Shown here: positions 12,301 to 24,055 of the stretch, piece after piece
How the letters are laid out: every line of letters starts with the position of its first letter
How positions within the stretch are numbered: the stretch's first letter is position 1
Source: Nymphalis io
Taxonomy: Eukaryota > Arthropoda > Insecta > Lepidoptera > Nymphalidae
Direction: 5' to 3'
NCBI RefSeq assembly: GCF_905147045.1
Contig: NC_065894.1
Span: 2,393,501 to 2,457,500 of the forward strand
Length of the DNA: 64,000 nt
The notes under the pieces: generated by a model
Databases searched by the model: none
Told to the model about the DNA's origin: nothing
What the model saw: only the letters and a program-made list of their open reading frames with translations
Position numbers and translations under genes: made by a program

Positions 12301-15300
12301 GCCTAGTTCCTTATATAATATTCATTTATAACGATATACTAATTATTATTTTCCCAAAAATCAAATCAGGTTACGCCCTGAATAAGGAAAAAAGAGATTT
12401 AAATTTTTAATACGCTTTAGCAGTTTTAATTACCGATTTTGTTCACAGAGGCGGACATAATGTCGGCAACAGTGCTTATAACTTTTGGAGCAGTTCTGGG
12501 TCTGGCGAGCGGATTACAATTATTGTTCATTGCAATCATCGAAGTTGCTGTCGCTTGCCTTAACTTCTGGCTAGTGGCTGATATATTCAAGGTACAAGAT
12601 CGATTGTTTGGAACTATTTTTTCCTAATCATTCAGTATTTACTTACGATAACTTTAAAAACTTAAATGTTAAATTTTAGCCAACTTTAAACACTTATTTA
12701 CCTTGTTTGTACACTTGTAGATTATGGAGTCTCGGGTTCGAAGCCCGAGTTAGGGCTATAAAAGTTTTCCAACCTGTTAATTTTTAGTAGTTGCGGTCTG
12801 CGAAGCAAGAAAAGCCGTTAGTTGTTTGCCTAATTTATTTTTGGTTGCGTACGACTATCGTTGGATTATGAGAGTGAAGAACAAAATATCGAAATAGTAC
12901 CTGTTTTTGTACATGAGTGGTATACCACTATAACATTTACTGCACCGATGGCCAGTATTGCGTCATTTATTGTGTTATGTTTAGTGTTTGTGTTGAAGAT
13001 GAATAGTATCATAAAACCGATTTACTTTAATACCGATTAATCTTAATTTATGGTTAAAACTACTTCGATTATAATTATTAACATAATTTGTAATTACAGG
13101 CAGCTGACGTAGGTGGATCGATAGCTATACATGCATTTGGTGCATATTTCGGCTTAGGGGCAAGTTGGGCGATGCGTTCTAGGAAAACTAAATCTGATAC
13201 CCCAACCACAACTCATACGGTGGATTTGAGCGGACCAAGTTATAATTCAGATATTACAGCAATGATAGGTATACGATATAAGATCATTAAATAATTTAGT
13301 TATGCTTCCATTTTATCTCCTCGGTATTTAAAAGTATTGTCTATGTTTTTGCAAACTGCAACATCACACTGTTGAGACATTTGTACAGACTGTTTCTTTA
13401 TAAGTTATTGTATCCGAATTACTTTAATCTCCATAATATCTAAAGACAGCATTTATAAGTTTTCCTATATACAAACCAACCGATATTCCGTAACTTTTTA
13501 TCCCTCTTTATTTTACTTGATATTCGAATGCAAGATCATCATACACATTACTTTGTTTTACCTGTTTTCATGCCAAATTTATGTCACAAAAGGTTGTGTG
13601 AGATCGCTGTAAGTGATAAAATCGTCTTGAACCATTTTATTTCTTATAAATTTTTAATCTTTTAGTCGTAATATGTTCTTTACACAGTCGGAAAGTATGA
13701 TAAGTATATCAATCATCAAGATTACGCAGTTAAATTATTGCTTCTAAAAAAACAAAAATATGTTGAAATTACAAGCAATAAGTCTTAGTATCAATTATTA
13801 CTATTATTATAACCATAAACGAAAAACTATACACTGTTTACCTTTTCTTAAAACCTACGTCAGGTTAGGTTTTTAGAAATATAAATCGTTGCAAAATAAA
13901 ATATATCACAAAAATATTGTGATAAGAGATTTTTTAATTTTTTTTAGGTTCAATATTTTTGTGGGTATATTGGCCATCATTTAACTCCGGTTTGACAAAT
14001 TCCAACAGCGAATATCAGAGGGCAGTTATTAATACTTATTTGTCCCTTGCTGCGGCGACTGTGAGTAATATATTTTTGTATTATTTTTAATTTAAATTTA
14101 CGATTAATTTACGTTTAATCATAAATACGATTTACTACACCATCAACGAGGAATATAGAAGTTAAGCTAAACAACTAAAATGTCCGTATAACACGTACTA
14201 TGTAATTCAATGCATAAAATTACGATAATTTTCCTTATTTTAGGTAACAACATTCGTTACGTCTTCGGTAGTTAGCAAACATAACGGTAAACTCGATATG
14301 GTTCACATACAAAACTCAACTCTAGCAGGAGGTGTTGCGGTTGGGTCGGTGTGTAATATGCATATCGGTGCTGGCGGCGCTGTCGCTATCGGCATCGGTG
14401 CTGGTTTGCTGAGTGTATTGGGATATAGATACCTAACGGTGAATATTAACATTAATTGTATCATTTTTCTAGTTTTCTTTTTAAGAAAGCCGTAATTGTG
14501 TCAGTGGTGAGAAAACGAAAATCGTACATTCTTAACCGATGATTCTGAGTTCAAGTCTGAGCAATTTCGATGCTTCCAACACTTATTCGAGCAACGCGAT
14601 GGAATAAGCCAAACTTTCTTTTAAAAAAGAAGATAAGTAAGGCCCAGCGCCACTTGACAAAAAAGTACCACTTTTTTCCTACTGTTACTTTATATCTTAT
14701 GGGCACTAAATATGAAGACAACACCAAAAAATACCTATACTAAACCTTTGAAAACTAGTTGTAGTATGAGATTTATCATCAGAAACATCTCAAAAACCAA
14801 CCGAAACCTTAAACATAATTTTAATGGAAACCTAATCTTTCCATACCTCATTTTTACCTTGAGATCAGCGAGGAAGTGAGAAATTACTTCCTCGTTGATC
14901 AGCGACTCTTAACTTAAGCAAGATATTAATTTAACGTTAACACTCAGGAATTTCATAACATAAATATATTTGAATCTCTACCTTCCCTGGCTGTTCAAAT
15001 ATTTTTTTTCAGACCAATCCGATCTATGATATTTCCTTTTTTGATAAATTTACTTAAAATGCAGTCACAATTTCGAGTTTTTAATTTTAAATCTCATGCT
15101 CTGTGGAGAAGGAAAATGAAATTGAAATTGAAAACTTGAACGAAAAATTCTGTCACATCTTGTGAATCCACCAACTAATTCGCATAGTTATGCAATATAC
15201 ACAGATAATATGCTTTAATCTTCGGGTCAAAAAAAGCATTGTGGCCTAGATAATTTTATGTAGAAATACCTACGCAATTAGCAATACTCTTACATATAAT

Positions 15301-18300
15301 ATTTTATTATAGCCTCTCTTGACAAAGCTGAATGTACCTGATACTTGTGGTGTGAATAATCTTCACGGCATGCCAGGCATCTATTCCGGAATACTAACAG
15401 TATTGTTCGCTGCACTCGCAACCAAGGACGAGTATGGAAGCGATCTGTTTGGTGTATTTCGTGCTATGGGCGAAGTAAGTATATTACATTTCAAGACAAT
15501 ACTTACATCGACCAAATGCCAATTTAAATGTCAGCTTATAGTTAGAGTTATGCCCTGTGTACTGCATTGGATTCAGTTCATTCCAGTGCCGGTTTACATT
15601 TTTCCAGTAAGCAATCCAGTACTGGACTAGATCGCTGGACTGGAATAATGTAAACCGGGCATTATGTTTTTAAGGTTTATCCCTATTACAAAGTCTACGA
15701 ATTTATGTCTGTTTACCTGTGACTAAGTTTCTTTGGAATCGTAATAGCAAGATAAAAAAATCATAGTATGAGTACCTATGGCCGTTATTAAAAAAAATGT
15801 ACATAATAAAAAGTCAAAACGCAATGGCGGTCTGGAATACGATCCGTACTTCGTCGCTTTTTGTTTTCCAATACAAAAAGCTTCGACATAAAACCAATTT
15901 TAACATTTTTGAAAACAATATTATTTAATTAAATGCAGAATGTAAATTATTTTAAAATGTATTTTATTTTCCTCTGTATGAAATTCATCCAAAAATATTA
16001 AAAATTTGTTAGTACAACAAAAATAAATCAGAATAGTATCACTATGTGTTGAACTTCTCCAACAATAATAATCATTGTATGATAATAATAAATAAAACAT
16101 TAATTTGGAATGATGTTAAAGCTGTTCATGTATGAAATCTCAACGCCAATCTGTGGGATATATAAAATATATTTAAATTGTTTGTTCATTTAAGACTAAT
16201 TGCATAATTACTAATCGCAGGATGGCCTTGGCAGAACAGCGGGAAACCAAGCGCTGTGCCAGTTTTTCGCTTTACTCGTCACTGTTGTTATTTCGAGCGT
16301 TGGTGGAATTATTACCGGTAAGTTCGTTACAATGCAATAATATTATATATTTTGTGATTAGTGATTTATTTTCCAATCTAAGTGTAAAAAATCGAAATTG
16401 GCAAAATTTGATACTTAAAGTGGAATGCCGACGCTCTACGATGAGTCTTTCAAGCAAAGAATATTGCTTTTTTTTCCATATTTGAATAAAATTACCATTA
16501 TGATTTGTCACGATGAATTTTTTTACGTAAATATATATAAATGTTATAATATATTTAAACAGCGAAACTGTAAACAGTTCACAGGTCCACAATAATCATA
16601 AGCAATCGGCCTTGAAACGTCAGTTTAATTTGGCAATATATTACTATTGATTGCTAACCAAGTATAAACAAAATTATATTTATTATATCAGCCATTGTTA
16701 CTTTTCGACAAATATATTTACAACATAGCATTATATATAAGTACAAACAAAGGATAGACTCTAATTCGCTTGTTGTTCATCGTCTCGTGAAAGTCTTCGG
16801 ATACGGCTTCTAAAAAAACAACATTAAAGGTCCAACACACACAACAAAGCGAACAGTGGTTCGCAATTTGGAAACTATAAGCTTACTAAGCAACGCAGCA
16901 ATAAAATTAGTGCTTTTTATTTACACAGATGTGGCTGTAGCATTACAGATGAGCATTGTCACGGGTGCTTTATTCACTTGTCGCCGAAGTGCTCGATTCC
17001 TATCCAAATAGTCATGTGTTTAGGGAGTACTTAAAGAAATACTCATATTCCCATGATACCAGAGATCCTCTTTCGGTAGCTTTTAAATACATATATCTAC
17101 ATACCTTTCATATACATATAATACGTACGGTATAATAATAATTTTATTAATATATATTATTGCAAATAATATTCCGTTATTTCTCAGTAAGAAATAGAAT
17201 ATATTTTAGAAATTTATTAAAAACAGAGATTTGTTTATAAAAAAATTAATATTTTAGTACGTTATCTAAATTACAGGATAAAAAATGGACACGAAGTTAT
17301 TTGAAATATAAGCAAGTCTTAATGGTTTTTTATGGCATGTTGTAATTTATGTCATAATTAATTTTTAATTTAATAAATTATACAGCGAAACATTACTGAT
17401 TAGGTAACTTTTAAAAAATATTATATTGGATGATTTTCTAATATCATTTATTTTTTTAATTAATACATATCATTAAACCAGTCCTTATAAATAGTCCGAT
17501 AATGTGGTGCGATCGCAAAAGTAATAGACCAACGTATTTAATTTTACGTTTCTAATAATAAAATGAATATTCCTAAATAATACTATTCCAATTATATATT
17601 ATCAGGTATAACTGAAAAGAAAAACATTCAAAAAAGAATATGCTTTCTACATGTTAAATTATGTTCCATTTACACATGAACCCAAATATTTATGTGGCGG
17701 GGGCTTAATCAAGCGGCTCGTAAGAAATAAATTGATTCCAATGTGTATTGAGGGCACGTGATTACGAGAATAAACAGCATTTTTATTGTAAGCGAACTCC
17801 ACTCTGGGATAAAAAAAAACATTTAAATAAATTAATGTATATGAGGTAAATTACTGAGTATGATGGTGGATGGTTTCATTAGCTATTGGTTCTGTTTGCT
17901 TAGATCATTCTATATTCTGTCTCACGTCTGTCACTGTTAACTGACAAACATTTAAATTTCGAAGCTGTGTTTTATTGATGTCATATGGACTAAACAAAGC
18001 ATGCGGAATTGAAATGTATAATTATGAAAAATTAAAGTAATATGATGCAATTTAGCATAACAATACAATTCAGTTTAGGTATTTAAATATTCAAACTTCG
18101 TGTTGCTACCGAGTATATTGTCTTGAAAGAAAAGCCTGATAACATTATATTGGCCCAATCCTGGGTATGGCTAAAAAGAAAAATGATATTATTTTTTAAT
18201 CCTAAGAGTTAGTCCTTAAAAAAGTATTATTGTAAAATTCAAGCCTAATAAAGCGAGAATATTGGCTTTTATTATAGTACGTATAATAGTAACGTCGGCT

Positions 18301-21300
18301 ACGTTACGCGGATTTACGAGTAGTGTAGATTGCTAATAACAAAATATTTGTTTAACTTAATTAATTCAGTAGTTAGACTAATTAATTATACAAGCAAATT
18401 TTATTCTACTGTTTTAATATGAAATATTTTATATTGAAGTGTTTTCGATTAGCATTCTATATATTATTTATTATTTGCATGTAAATTTCAACATTTAAAT
18501 TATAATTAAATTTAAGCGTAACGATCGGCTTTCATATTTCAATTTTAGTCGACCCAAAGATATCATGAATGGCAATTTAGCTTTGCAAAGGCTTGGCATT
18601 TTGTAAAGTATCGCTTTTATTTAACGTTTTGCTACTGACCTTTGTATCAATTTAGTCTATTACACGGGAGGTTTCGGGAATCGAAACAAAAGCCTTTTAA
18701 AGCGGAGCCATTTATCCTTGTCCATTTTATTATTTGCCACTCAAGACTCGGTCGTTATTTAAAGAATTTAATAAAAATAATAAGTCGAGTGATCAATCTT
18801 CCTATTTGTAACGGGTTGTCAAATTTCTTAAACAGTTTTTTTTATAATAATCAAGCTTAAATTAATTGTTTTGGAAAATTGGCTTTTTAATGTTAATGTT
18901 TTTCAATGTTACTCGGAAATTTTCTTGAACAAATTCTGTTTATTTTAGTAATTAACTTACATTTTTTTTTTGGATAACAATTTTCTATTATCTTAATTAT
19001 AAATAATATATCATTAAGTTGCATCTCAGCTAAGTTTCCACCTAAAAGAAAATAACCACTGAGCATTTCTAGGTTTAAATAAAGCTATTTAGGTTATGTG
19101 TTTTGTTCACACATTTCATACTATACATAAATCACTGGTAGGGCTTTGTGCAAGCTCGTCTTCGTAGGTACCACCCACTCATAAGATATTCAGATACCGC
19201 AAAACAGCAATACTTAATATTGTTGTGTTCCGGTTTGAAGGGTGAGTGAGCCAGTGTAATTACAGCCACAAGGGTCATAAAATCTTAGATCCCAAGGTTG
19301 GTGGCGAATTGGCTATGTAAGCGATGGTTGACATTTCTTACGATGCCAATGTCTAAGGGCGTTTGATGACCACATACCATCAGGTGGCCCATATGCTCAT
19401 CCGCCTTTCTATTCTATAAAAAAAAATAAAAAATAATGGAACTTGTTATTTGCAACAAAGACATATTCACTTTAACATAAATTACAGTTACATTAATAAA
19501 TAAATGCAAAACTTATAAGCTAAATTATTTTTTTATATTCGAATAATAATACTTAATAAAAAAATCATTAATCTAAATATGTTCGAGGTTTCAAATGCGG
19601 AAAAACTTATGACAACATTTTGCAAGCTGTCTCACGCTTGGCGGTGCACGGAAATATTGCGCGATCACACTTGTCACGCCTTAGCATGTGACCCTTTTCT
19701 CTAACAACCCTCCTTTTTCCTATGTTTTCCTATGTTCCTATTTTTGTTATTATACAGTAAAGATAAATGCTGCAATGACGTAGACAACATAAAGGAAAAA
19801 TTTGAATGAATGAATTCCAAAAAGTTTGTTTGTGATACTGCCTAGAAATGGAAACATACATAAAACTAACAAACTGTAAACCGATAGGAAGAAACACCAA
19901 AAGCACGGACAACACTAGAGGCTACAAGACAATATAATAAAAATAAAATGTTGCAATATTATAATATTCGAAATAAGCTCATAATAGTGTAATAAGCTCA
20001 TCTTATCTATATAGATTCTAGATTTACGAAACGACATACATAGAAATGAATGTTGGTCTTAGCGTTTGAGGTTAATGAGGACGCTTTATGACTAACTACC
20101 ATGAAATATGGTACATATGTTATATATCTTTGTGGAGAATGTTCACTTTGTTGTGACTCTCTTATAAACCACGGCGGCCACTTTCGAGAGATGTTAGGTT
20201 TTTAAGGCATGGGAGTCCGCACTTCCAATCCGGACAACTATTAAAGACCTTCCACAGAAGAACCCAATAACTTTTTATCGGCCCAAGGTCCTGGGTTCAA
20301 ACGTCCGTCCGTTTGATTGATCATCATCAAAATTGGTGCATATATTATGTACTCCATGTACATGACAACGTTTTTTTGCTTGAGTCATATATTAAAATAT
20401 ATGTTATTCTTCATAAAGATGTTTTTACACTTTGCATTTTATAGTGACTGTCTAATTATATGGCAATCGGATGATGAAAAAAATATAAATACTTGTAGTA
20501 TTTCCAAATATTCATAGTGATCAACTACAAATTTAACAGCGTTAGTCTATTTATCTCACACAGATATACAAACATTTCGTTTTTATATAAAAGATATCGT
20601 TTCGTAACTCAAACTTGATCCATCTCATAGAAAGAGAACGCGTTATTTCGATACTTTTCTGACAATTGTTCTGAGATAACTCAATGTATCAAAAACGTTG
20701 GCTGAATCAAATACCCTTATATCATTGCGTTTGTGATAAACGACTCAGATTTGGAACGGGTCTACACGCTACTTTTTTATTTTTTTTCTTTTGGTTGATT
20801 AGATTTAATTTGATACTGATTTAGTATACAATTGTGAAATACAAAGAATTGAATTTTATAAAATGAATATTGAATTTAATAAAATATTAAAATTTTTCCA
20901 AAATTAAAACGCGACTACAGCAAAAATCACGCTCTGATAAGTATGAAGGAAGAAAATCAAGAACATTTTCAATCTTACATTGTTATCTAAAAATATCCAT
21001 TCAATATTTATCATCTTTAAGGAAGATAACTTACATATACATTTTAATTTCATACAAAGACAAAATAATTAATAGAGCTTGTCTTAAGAATTAAATAATA
21101 AATAATATCCTGTGACATTATTCACACACGGCCATCAGATCCCAAACTAAGTAAGGCTTGTACTATGGAAACCAGACAAATGATAAACTACATATACTAT
21201 TTTTTGGTAAATACAATATATACACTATATATACTTATATAGATAATCACACCTAGACTCAGGACAAGCAGAGATGTTCACGCACACAAATGTCTGTCCT

Positions 21301-22365
21301 GAGTAAGACTCGAACCCACAACCTTCGGCGTGAAATGTAAATATCTACCAACTACGCCAACTCGTCTTACTGTTATAATAAACAAGTTTCCGCCCGCATA
21401 TACGCCCACGAGTAGAAGGGTAAGCACCCTTTATCCTTTTCAGTATACTTATAACGTGTATGCAATATTTCGTTAAGACGTGAAAGCTTAACAAACATAC
21501 TAAACATTTTTGCATTTATAATATTAGTAAGGATTGTAATAATATAAAATGTATTGTTATTTAAACAGACCTTAGCGGTTGAAGATGTTAGAATATTTAA
21601 TAATAATTTCGATAAATTAGTTAATATAAACTAGCAAATATGGAATAGTGACTCGTTTTCATTAATTAAATTATATGTATTAATCATATACAATCCTGAA
21701 TTTATGCCCTGCATACATATTAACGAACACTAAAGATGAAATGTCTATTGTGATTGAACCGAACTCATCTATTATAATTTTCTGATAATAATTAGAATTT
21801 TGAATTATTTCAGAACATTCATTAACAATGAAATATTATAACATTATTAAATCTGCTCGTATTAAGTAGTCAAATATTTTTAACATGATTTAATTGCTCT
21901 TCATTTATAAGGTTTTTTTCCTATGTATTTTAAAACGAAACTAAGCTAACATAAGATATATAAACTATCGATTTTTTAAACTTTTTATTCTAAATAAAAT
22001 ATTCCGTTCACAATTTCGTGGCAGCCTCCATTCCTATCAGTTTATATATAAGGCGATATATATAAATCGGAACTGTCACTGTTATATACTTCTGGCCTAA
22101 TAAAATAACAACTACTGAAAACCCACTGCTCAAGTTTCATTAACAAAATATTTTTTATTATATACTGTTCTTATATTCATATGATACATTTTTATATCCG
22201 TTTTCTTTATAGTGCAAAGTTCAACGAATAAATATGTTGCATTACAATTCATTAATGAACTTAATTGCCTTAATTTTTCCAGGTTTTCTCGCTCGAGCGT
22301 CAGTACTGGAACCTCTCAAGGACCACGAGAAGTACGACGATGAAATTAATTGGGACTTGCCTTAA
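9137..22365 (+). CDS. Rh-type ammonium transporter (Rhesus glycoprotein family), eight exons, N-terminus missing
   Basis: Seen: exons 9137-9328, 12449-12591, 13100-13268, 13948-14060, 14244-14438, 15313-15474, 16221-16317 and 22283-22365 all have GT-AG borders, compatible phases and no internal stop, giving 383 residues plus TAA. Family hallmarks in order are HVMIFIGFGFLMTFLK, TFGAVLG, GGSIAIHAFGAYFG, YWPSFNS, DMVHIQNSTLAGGVAVG and DTCGVNNLHGMPG. Known of the family: Amt/Mep/Rh channels conduct NH3/NH4+ (possibly CO2) through trimers of 11-12-helix subunits. The pore twin histidines (human RhCG H185 and H344) are present in IHAFG and NNLHG, as are equivalents of D177, F235 and D336. The position of RhCG F130 is Ile (ADI). 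The C-tail is short, ending NWDLP. Missing: the first membrane helix and extracellular loop, about 50-60 residues upstream of 9137; the preceding exon must end in phase 1. Family identity is very secure; the orthologue is not assigned. Confidence 0.96.
9352..9513 (-). repeat. family B fragment inside Rh intron
   Basis: CTATCTGGGTAGGTACC, GCCAATGTCTATGGGCGTTG and CCATCAGGTGGCCCGTTTG identify it. It begins about 24 bp after the exon end and has internal deletions. The 86-codon frame here is spurious. Confidence 0.75.
9514..12013. other. Rh intron, AT-rich
   Basis: A family C-like remnant (CACCGGTTCGGAATATAG to AACTTAGTAGTTACTC) is at about 10025-10110, and (ATC)n at 11848-11866. Nothing else was recognised. 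Confidence 0.5.
12014..12270 (+). repeat. family B element, diverged, in Rh intron
   Basis: AACCTTGGGAACTAAGATTT, ACTCACTAACCCTTCC and the end GGGCTTGCAGAAAGCCGGAG match the family B order. It lies about 180 bp before the next exon. Confidence 0.65.
12449..12591 (+). CDS. Rh transporter exon: ADI...TFGAVLG segment
   Basis: The acceptor is TTCACAG and the donor is GTACAA. The split codon G|AG joins the previous exon as Glu. The segment reads EADIMSATVLITFGAVLG, then a hydrophobic helix ending LVADIFK. The residue after Ala-Asp is Ile, where human RhCG has the outer gate Phe130 (ADF, aligned from memory). Confidence 0.95.
12700..12960 (+). repeat. tRNA-like SINE remnant in Rh intron
   Basis: CTCGGGTTCGAAGCCCGAG (about 12732-12750) is a perfect T-arm-like stem-loop. 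It is followed by GTTGCGTACGACTATCG and GGATTATGAGAGTGAAGAA, motifs shared with family D bodies. No cloverleaf is complete. Confidence 0.55.
13100..13268 (+). CDS. Rh transporter exon with first pore histidine
   Basis: The exon is bounded by TTACAG and GTATAC. It carries ADVGGSIAIHAFGAYFG: the Asp (RhCG D177 equivalent) and the His (H185 equivalent) are both present. A Thr- and Ser-rich extramembrane loop (about SRKTKSD to YNSD) follows, then AMIG, whose Gly codon is completed in the next exon. Confidence 0.96.
13948..14060 (+). CDS. Rh transporter exon with WPSFNS motif
   Basis: The acceptor is TTTTTTTAG and the donor is GTGAGT. It encodes SIFLWVYWPSFNSG, where Phe matches the RhCG F235 gate, then a helix RAVINTYLSLAAAT. 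Confidence 0.95.
14244..14438 (+). CDS. Rh transporter exon with DMVHIQNSTLAGGVAVG signature
   Basis: The exon is 65 whole codons between TTATTTTAG and GTGAAT. It carries the most conserved Rh block (KLDMVHIQNSTLAGGVAVG), then a glycine-rich helix ending LGYRYLT. Confidence 0.97.
14493..14654 (+). repeat. family A SINE, strongly eroded, in Rh intron
   Basis: TTCTTAACCGATGATTCTGA, GTTCAAGTCTGAGC, ACGCGATGGAATAAGCC and GTAAGGCCCAGCGCCAC follow the family A order with many changes. Confidence 0.6.
14870..14907. repeat. inverted repeat, 15-bp arms
   Basis: GATCAGCGAGGAAGT and ACTTCCTCGTTGATC, separated by 8 nt, pair along their length with one G-T position. It lies in an Rh intron and is not at a splice site. 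Confidence 0.7.
15313..15474 (+). CDS. Rh transporter exon with second pore histidine
   Basis: The exon is 54 whole codons between TTATTATAG and GTAAGT. PDTCGVNNLHGMPG supplies the D336 and H344 equivalents of human RhCG. It ends in a loop with ALATKDEYGSDLF. Confidence 0.97.
15580..15660. repeat. foldback repeat in Rh intron
   Basis: GCCGGTTTACATTTTTCCAG and CTGGAATAATGTAAACCGGG are near-perfect inverse copies around a core with CCAGTACTGGACTAG. The shape is that of a small foldback or MITE-like insertion. Confidence 0.6.
16221..16317 (+). CDS. Rh transporter exon: last transmembrane helix
   Basis: The acceptor is AATCGCAG and the donor is GTAAGT. It encodes GRTAGNQALCQFFALLVTV and then SSVGGIIT, the last membrane helix, and ends one base into a Gly codon. 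Confidence 0.95.
16318..19133. other. first part of the 6-kb last Rh intron
   Basis: AT-rich; short open frames on both strands lack family features. No repeat was recognised with confidence. Confidence 0.5.
19134..19428 (-). repeat. family B element in the last Rh intron
   Basis: It is full length, from ACTGGTAGGGCTTTGTGC to TTCTATTCTATAAAAAAAA. It shares the variants CTAAGGGCGTTTG and AAAATCTTAG with the copies at 49763 and 56221. Confidence 0.85.
20165..20312 (-). repeat. family D SINE remnant
   Basis: ACCACGGCGGCCACTTTCGA, AACCCAATAACTTTTTATCG and GGCCCAAGGTCCTGGG match the family D tail and box-B region with a large internal loss. Confidence 0.55.
21112..21368 (-). repeat. family E SINE
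   Basis: ACACGGCCATCAGATCCC to the head region ACTCGAACCCACAACCTTCG and TACCAACTACGCCAAC is the inverse of 797-1043. A dispersed LINE/SINE-like tail (GCATTTATAATATTAGTAAG) follows at about 21505-21537. Confidence 0.75.
22283..22365 (+). CDS. Rh transporter terminal exon
   Basis: The acceptor is TTTTTCCAG, and the split Gly codon is completed to give GFLARASVLEPL. The end KYDDEINWDLP then TAA (22363-22365) matches the acidic YxDE(V/I)xW end of Rh proteins and lacks the longer tail of some vertebrate members. It lies about 6 kb from the previous exon. Confidence 0.92.
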
Positions 22366-22473
22366 TTAAATTTGCCGGCACTTTACACGTAAACAATAAG
22401 TTTTAATTTTTTTAACTGTTTATTAATTTTATTTTGAAATTGAAACGTGTGTTTTGCTTAACGTTGTTTGAAA

Positions 22474-22493
22474 TATAAAAAATATTTATTAAA
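22474..22493 (+). terminator. candidate polyadenylation signals of the Rh gene
   Basis: The non-canonical hexamers TATAAA (22474-22479) and ATTAAA (22488-22493) lie 109-128 nt after the stop. No AATAAA lies closer. Confidence 0.4.
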
Positions 22494-22579
22494 CAATATA
22501 TTTTTTGTACAATTTGTTTTATTGTACTGTAGATAATAATATAATATTATTATAAATTAATCACTGCATATATTAAAAC

Positions 22580-22740
22580 CGATATGTCACAGTGGATAAA
22601 ACACATAGGTAGTTACTAAACGAAAGTTGCGGGTTCGAATCTGAGCAACATGCATATAAATATTGTGTTTATAATAATGATTTTGCCTTCAAGAAAACCG
22701 TGAGATAAATAGCATGCGTCCAATTAAGTTTGTCATATCT
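22580..22740 (+). repeat. tRNA-derived SINE remnant downstream of the Rh gene
   Basis: The box-A-like GTCACAGTGGATAAAAC and box-B-like GCGGGTTCGAATCTGAG look like a tRNA-derived head. No paired acceptor stem is present, so it is not a tRNA gene. Confidence 0.5.
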
Positions 22741-22759
22741 ATCATTATATATATCATAT

Positions 22760-22957
22760 TATCATACAGTGCTTTACGGTAAAGGTAAACATCGTGACGA
22801 AACCTGCATGTGTCTAATTTCTCTGAAATTCGGCCACATGTGTATTCCACCAACCCGCATTGGAGCAGCGTGGTGGAATAAGCTCCAAAAACCTTCTCCT
22901 CAAAAAGAGGAGAGGAGGCCTTTAGCCCAGCAGTGGGACACTCACAGGCTGTTACGG
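22760..22957 (+). repeat. family A SINE, 5'-truncated
   Basis: It runs from GTGCTTTACGGTAAAGG to ACACTCACAGGCTGTTACGG with the conserved core CAACCCGCATTGGAGCAGCG. It accounts for the 97-codon frame at 22730-23023. Confidence 0.85.
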
Positions 22958-23081
22958 ATATCTATCATTCCAAATGTTAGAAAATTATATTCGATACGTC
23001 AATATAACAAGTGTAACATATAAATTAATGCGTCAATATTATTATGACATCACACTAAGTAGGTTTTAATATTTTGAGCTA

Positions 23082-23200
23082 TTTTTTTATAGTATAGGTA
23101 GGCATACGAGCATATGGCCACCTGATAATGCTAGGGGCGTTGGTAACATTGGCATTGTAAGAACAGTTAACCAAAGCCCTACCACCAGGGAAGTGGTAGG
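23082..23200 (+). repeat. family B element, internally deleted
   Basis: It starts with TTTTTTTATAGTATAGG, then jumps from AACAGTTAACCAAAG to CCCTACCACCAGG. Confidence 0.7.
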
Positions 23201-23399
23201 GTTAGATACGAAGTATAGCAATGTACATTTGAATAATAACCGTACAATTTAATAATTTAACATATTAACTGAGCTGATTAAATGCTATGACATTGAATAT
23301 GACCAATCTAAAATCATATATTTTATTTTATTTCAAATATTGTATATGTGAAACGATTTAAACATAACATGTTTATCCCATCAAAAACTCAATCAAAAT

Positions 23400-23720
23400 A
23401 AAAAAAACCGACTAAAGTAGGTTAAAAGAGGGCAAACTCTATGTTTATTCCTCTTTCACTTTTGAACGCTCCGAACCTCTCGTCGTACGTCGGGAGTGTT
23501 TGCAGTGAGCCGCTGGGCTTTGATCAGTAGTAACCGCAAACCTAGTGTCATTACATCACCAATAATACGATAAGATGCTACTCGCGCGTAATAATCGCAC
23601 GAGTAGCATTATCCAGTGCAGTACTTAGGGATCCGCGGCCTTATATCTAGCCAGACCAATGAGGCAGTATTACCACCATTATTTAGACGTCAAACGGTGG
23701 CTCCCGACGGAACACAAAAT
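23400..23720. other. GC-rich island with a hairpin, unclassified
   Basis: ATGCTACTCGCGCG (23575-23588) and CGCACGAGTAGCAT (23596-23609) pair with one mismatch around TAATAAT. The surroundings (CTCTCGTCGTACGTCGGGAG, GATCCGCGGCC) are much richer in GC than the flanks, suggesting an inserted element, but no family was recognised. Confidence 0.4.
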
Positions 23721-23921
23721 AAAAAATAATTGTTTCACAATAACAATAATTGAAGTAAGTTGAAGGTAAGCTCAGGATCTATTTCTATTGATAAAAGTAT
23801 TTTATTAAAAATAAATGTTAACTGATATCACAAGGACGATTGTTTGTTTGTTGGCTTTTCATTCTTTCACGCATCTAACTTGTGTATTACAGTATTTTTG
23901 GGATGTTTTAATATTTCCTAC

Positions 23922-24055
23922 AGTGATAATGCCTATGGGGAGTGGTAACCACTTAACAACAGGTAGCCCATTTGCCAATTTGCCACCAAATATCGAATAA
24001 AAAAACCTTATCAAGAAGGACCTTTGCCCAGCTGTGGGTCATTTACAAGCAGTTA
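23922..24055. repeat. family B (-) and family A (+) scraps side by side
   Basis: GTAACCACTTAACAACAGG and GCCCATTTGCCAATTTGCC come from family B. GGACCTTTGCCCAGCTGTGG and ACAAGCAGTTAC come from the family A tail. Confidence 0.5.

Noticed and set aside
12725..12760. tRNA gene (CTCGGGTTCGAAGCCCGAG T-arm)
   Set aside because: No acceptor, D or anticodon arms fit; downstream sequence matches SINE bodies.
16222..16592. Overlapping open frames on both strands at the Rh exon
   Set aside because: Shadow frames of the exon 16221-16317 and the following intron.
19730..19915. 61-codon hydrophobic minus-strand frame as a receptor fragment
   Set aside because: Hydrophobicity alone, inside an intron of the Rh gene; no motif recognised.
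22588..22650. tRNA gene (box A/B-like motifs)
   Set aside because: No cloverleaf; it is a SINE head in a repeat cluster.
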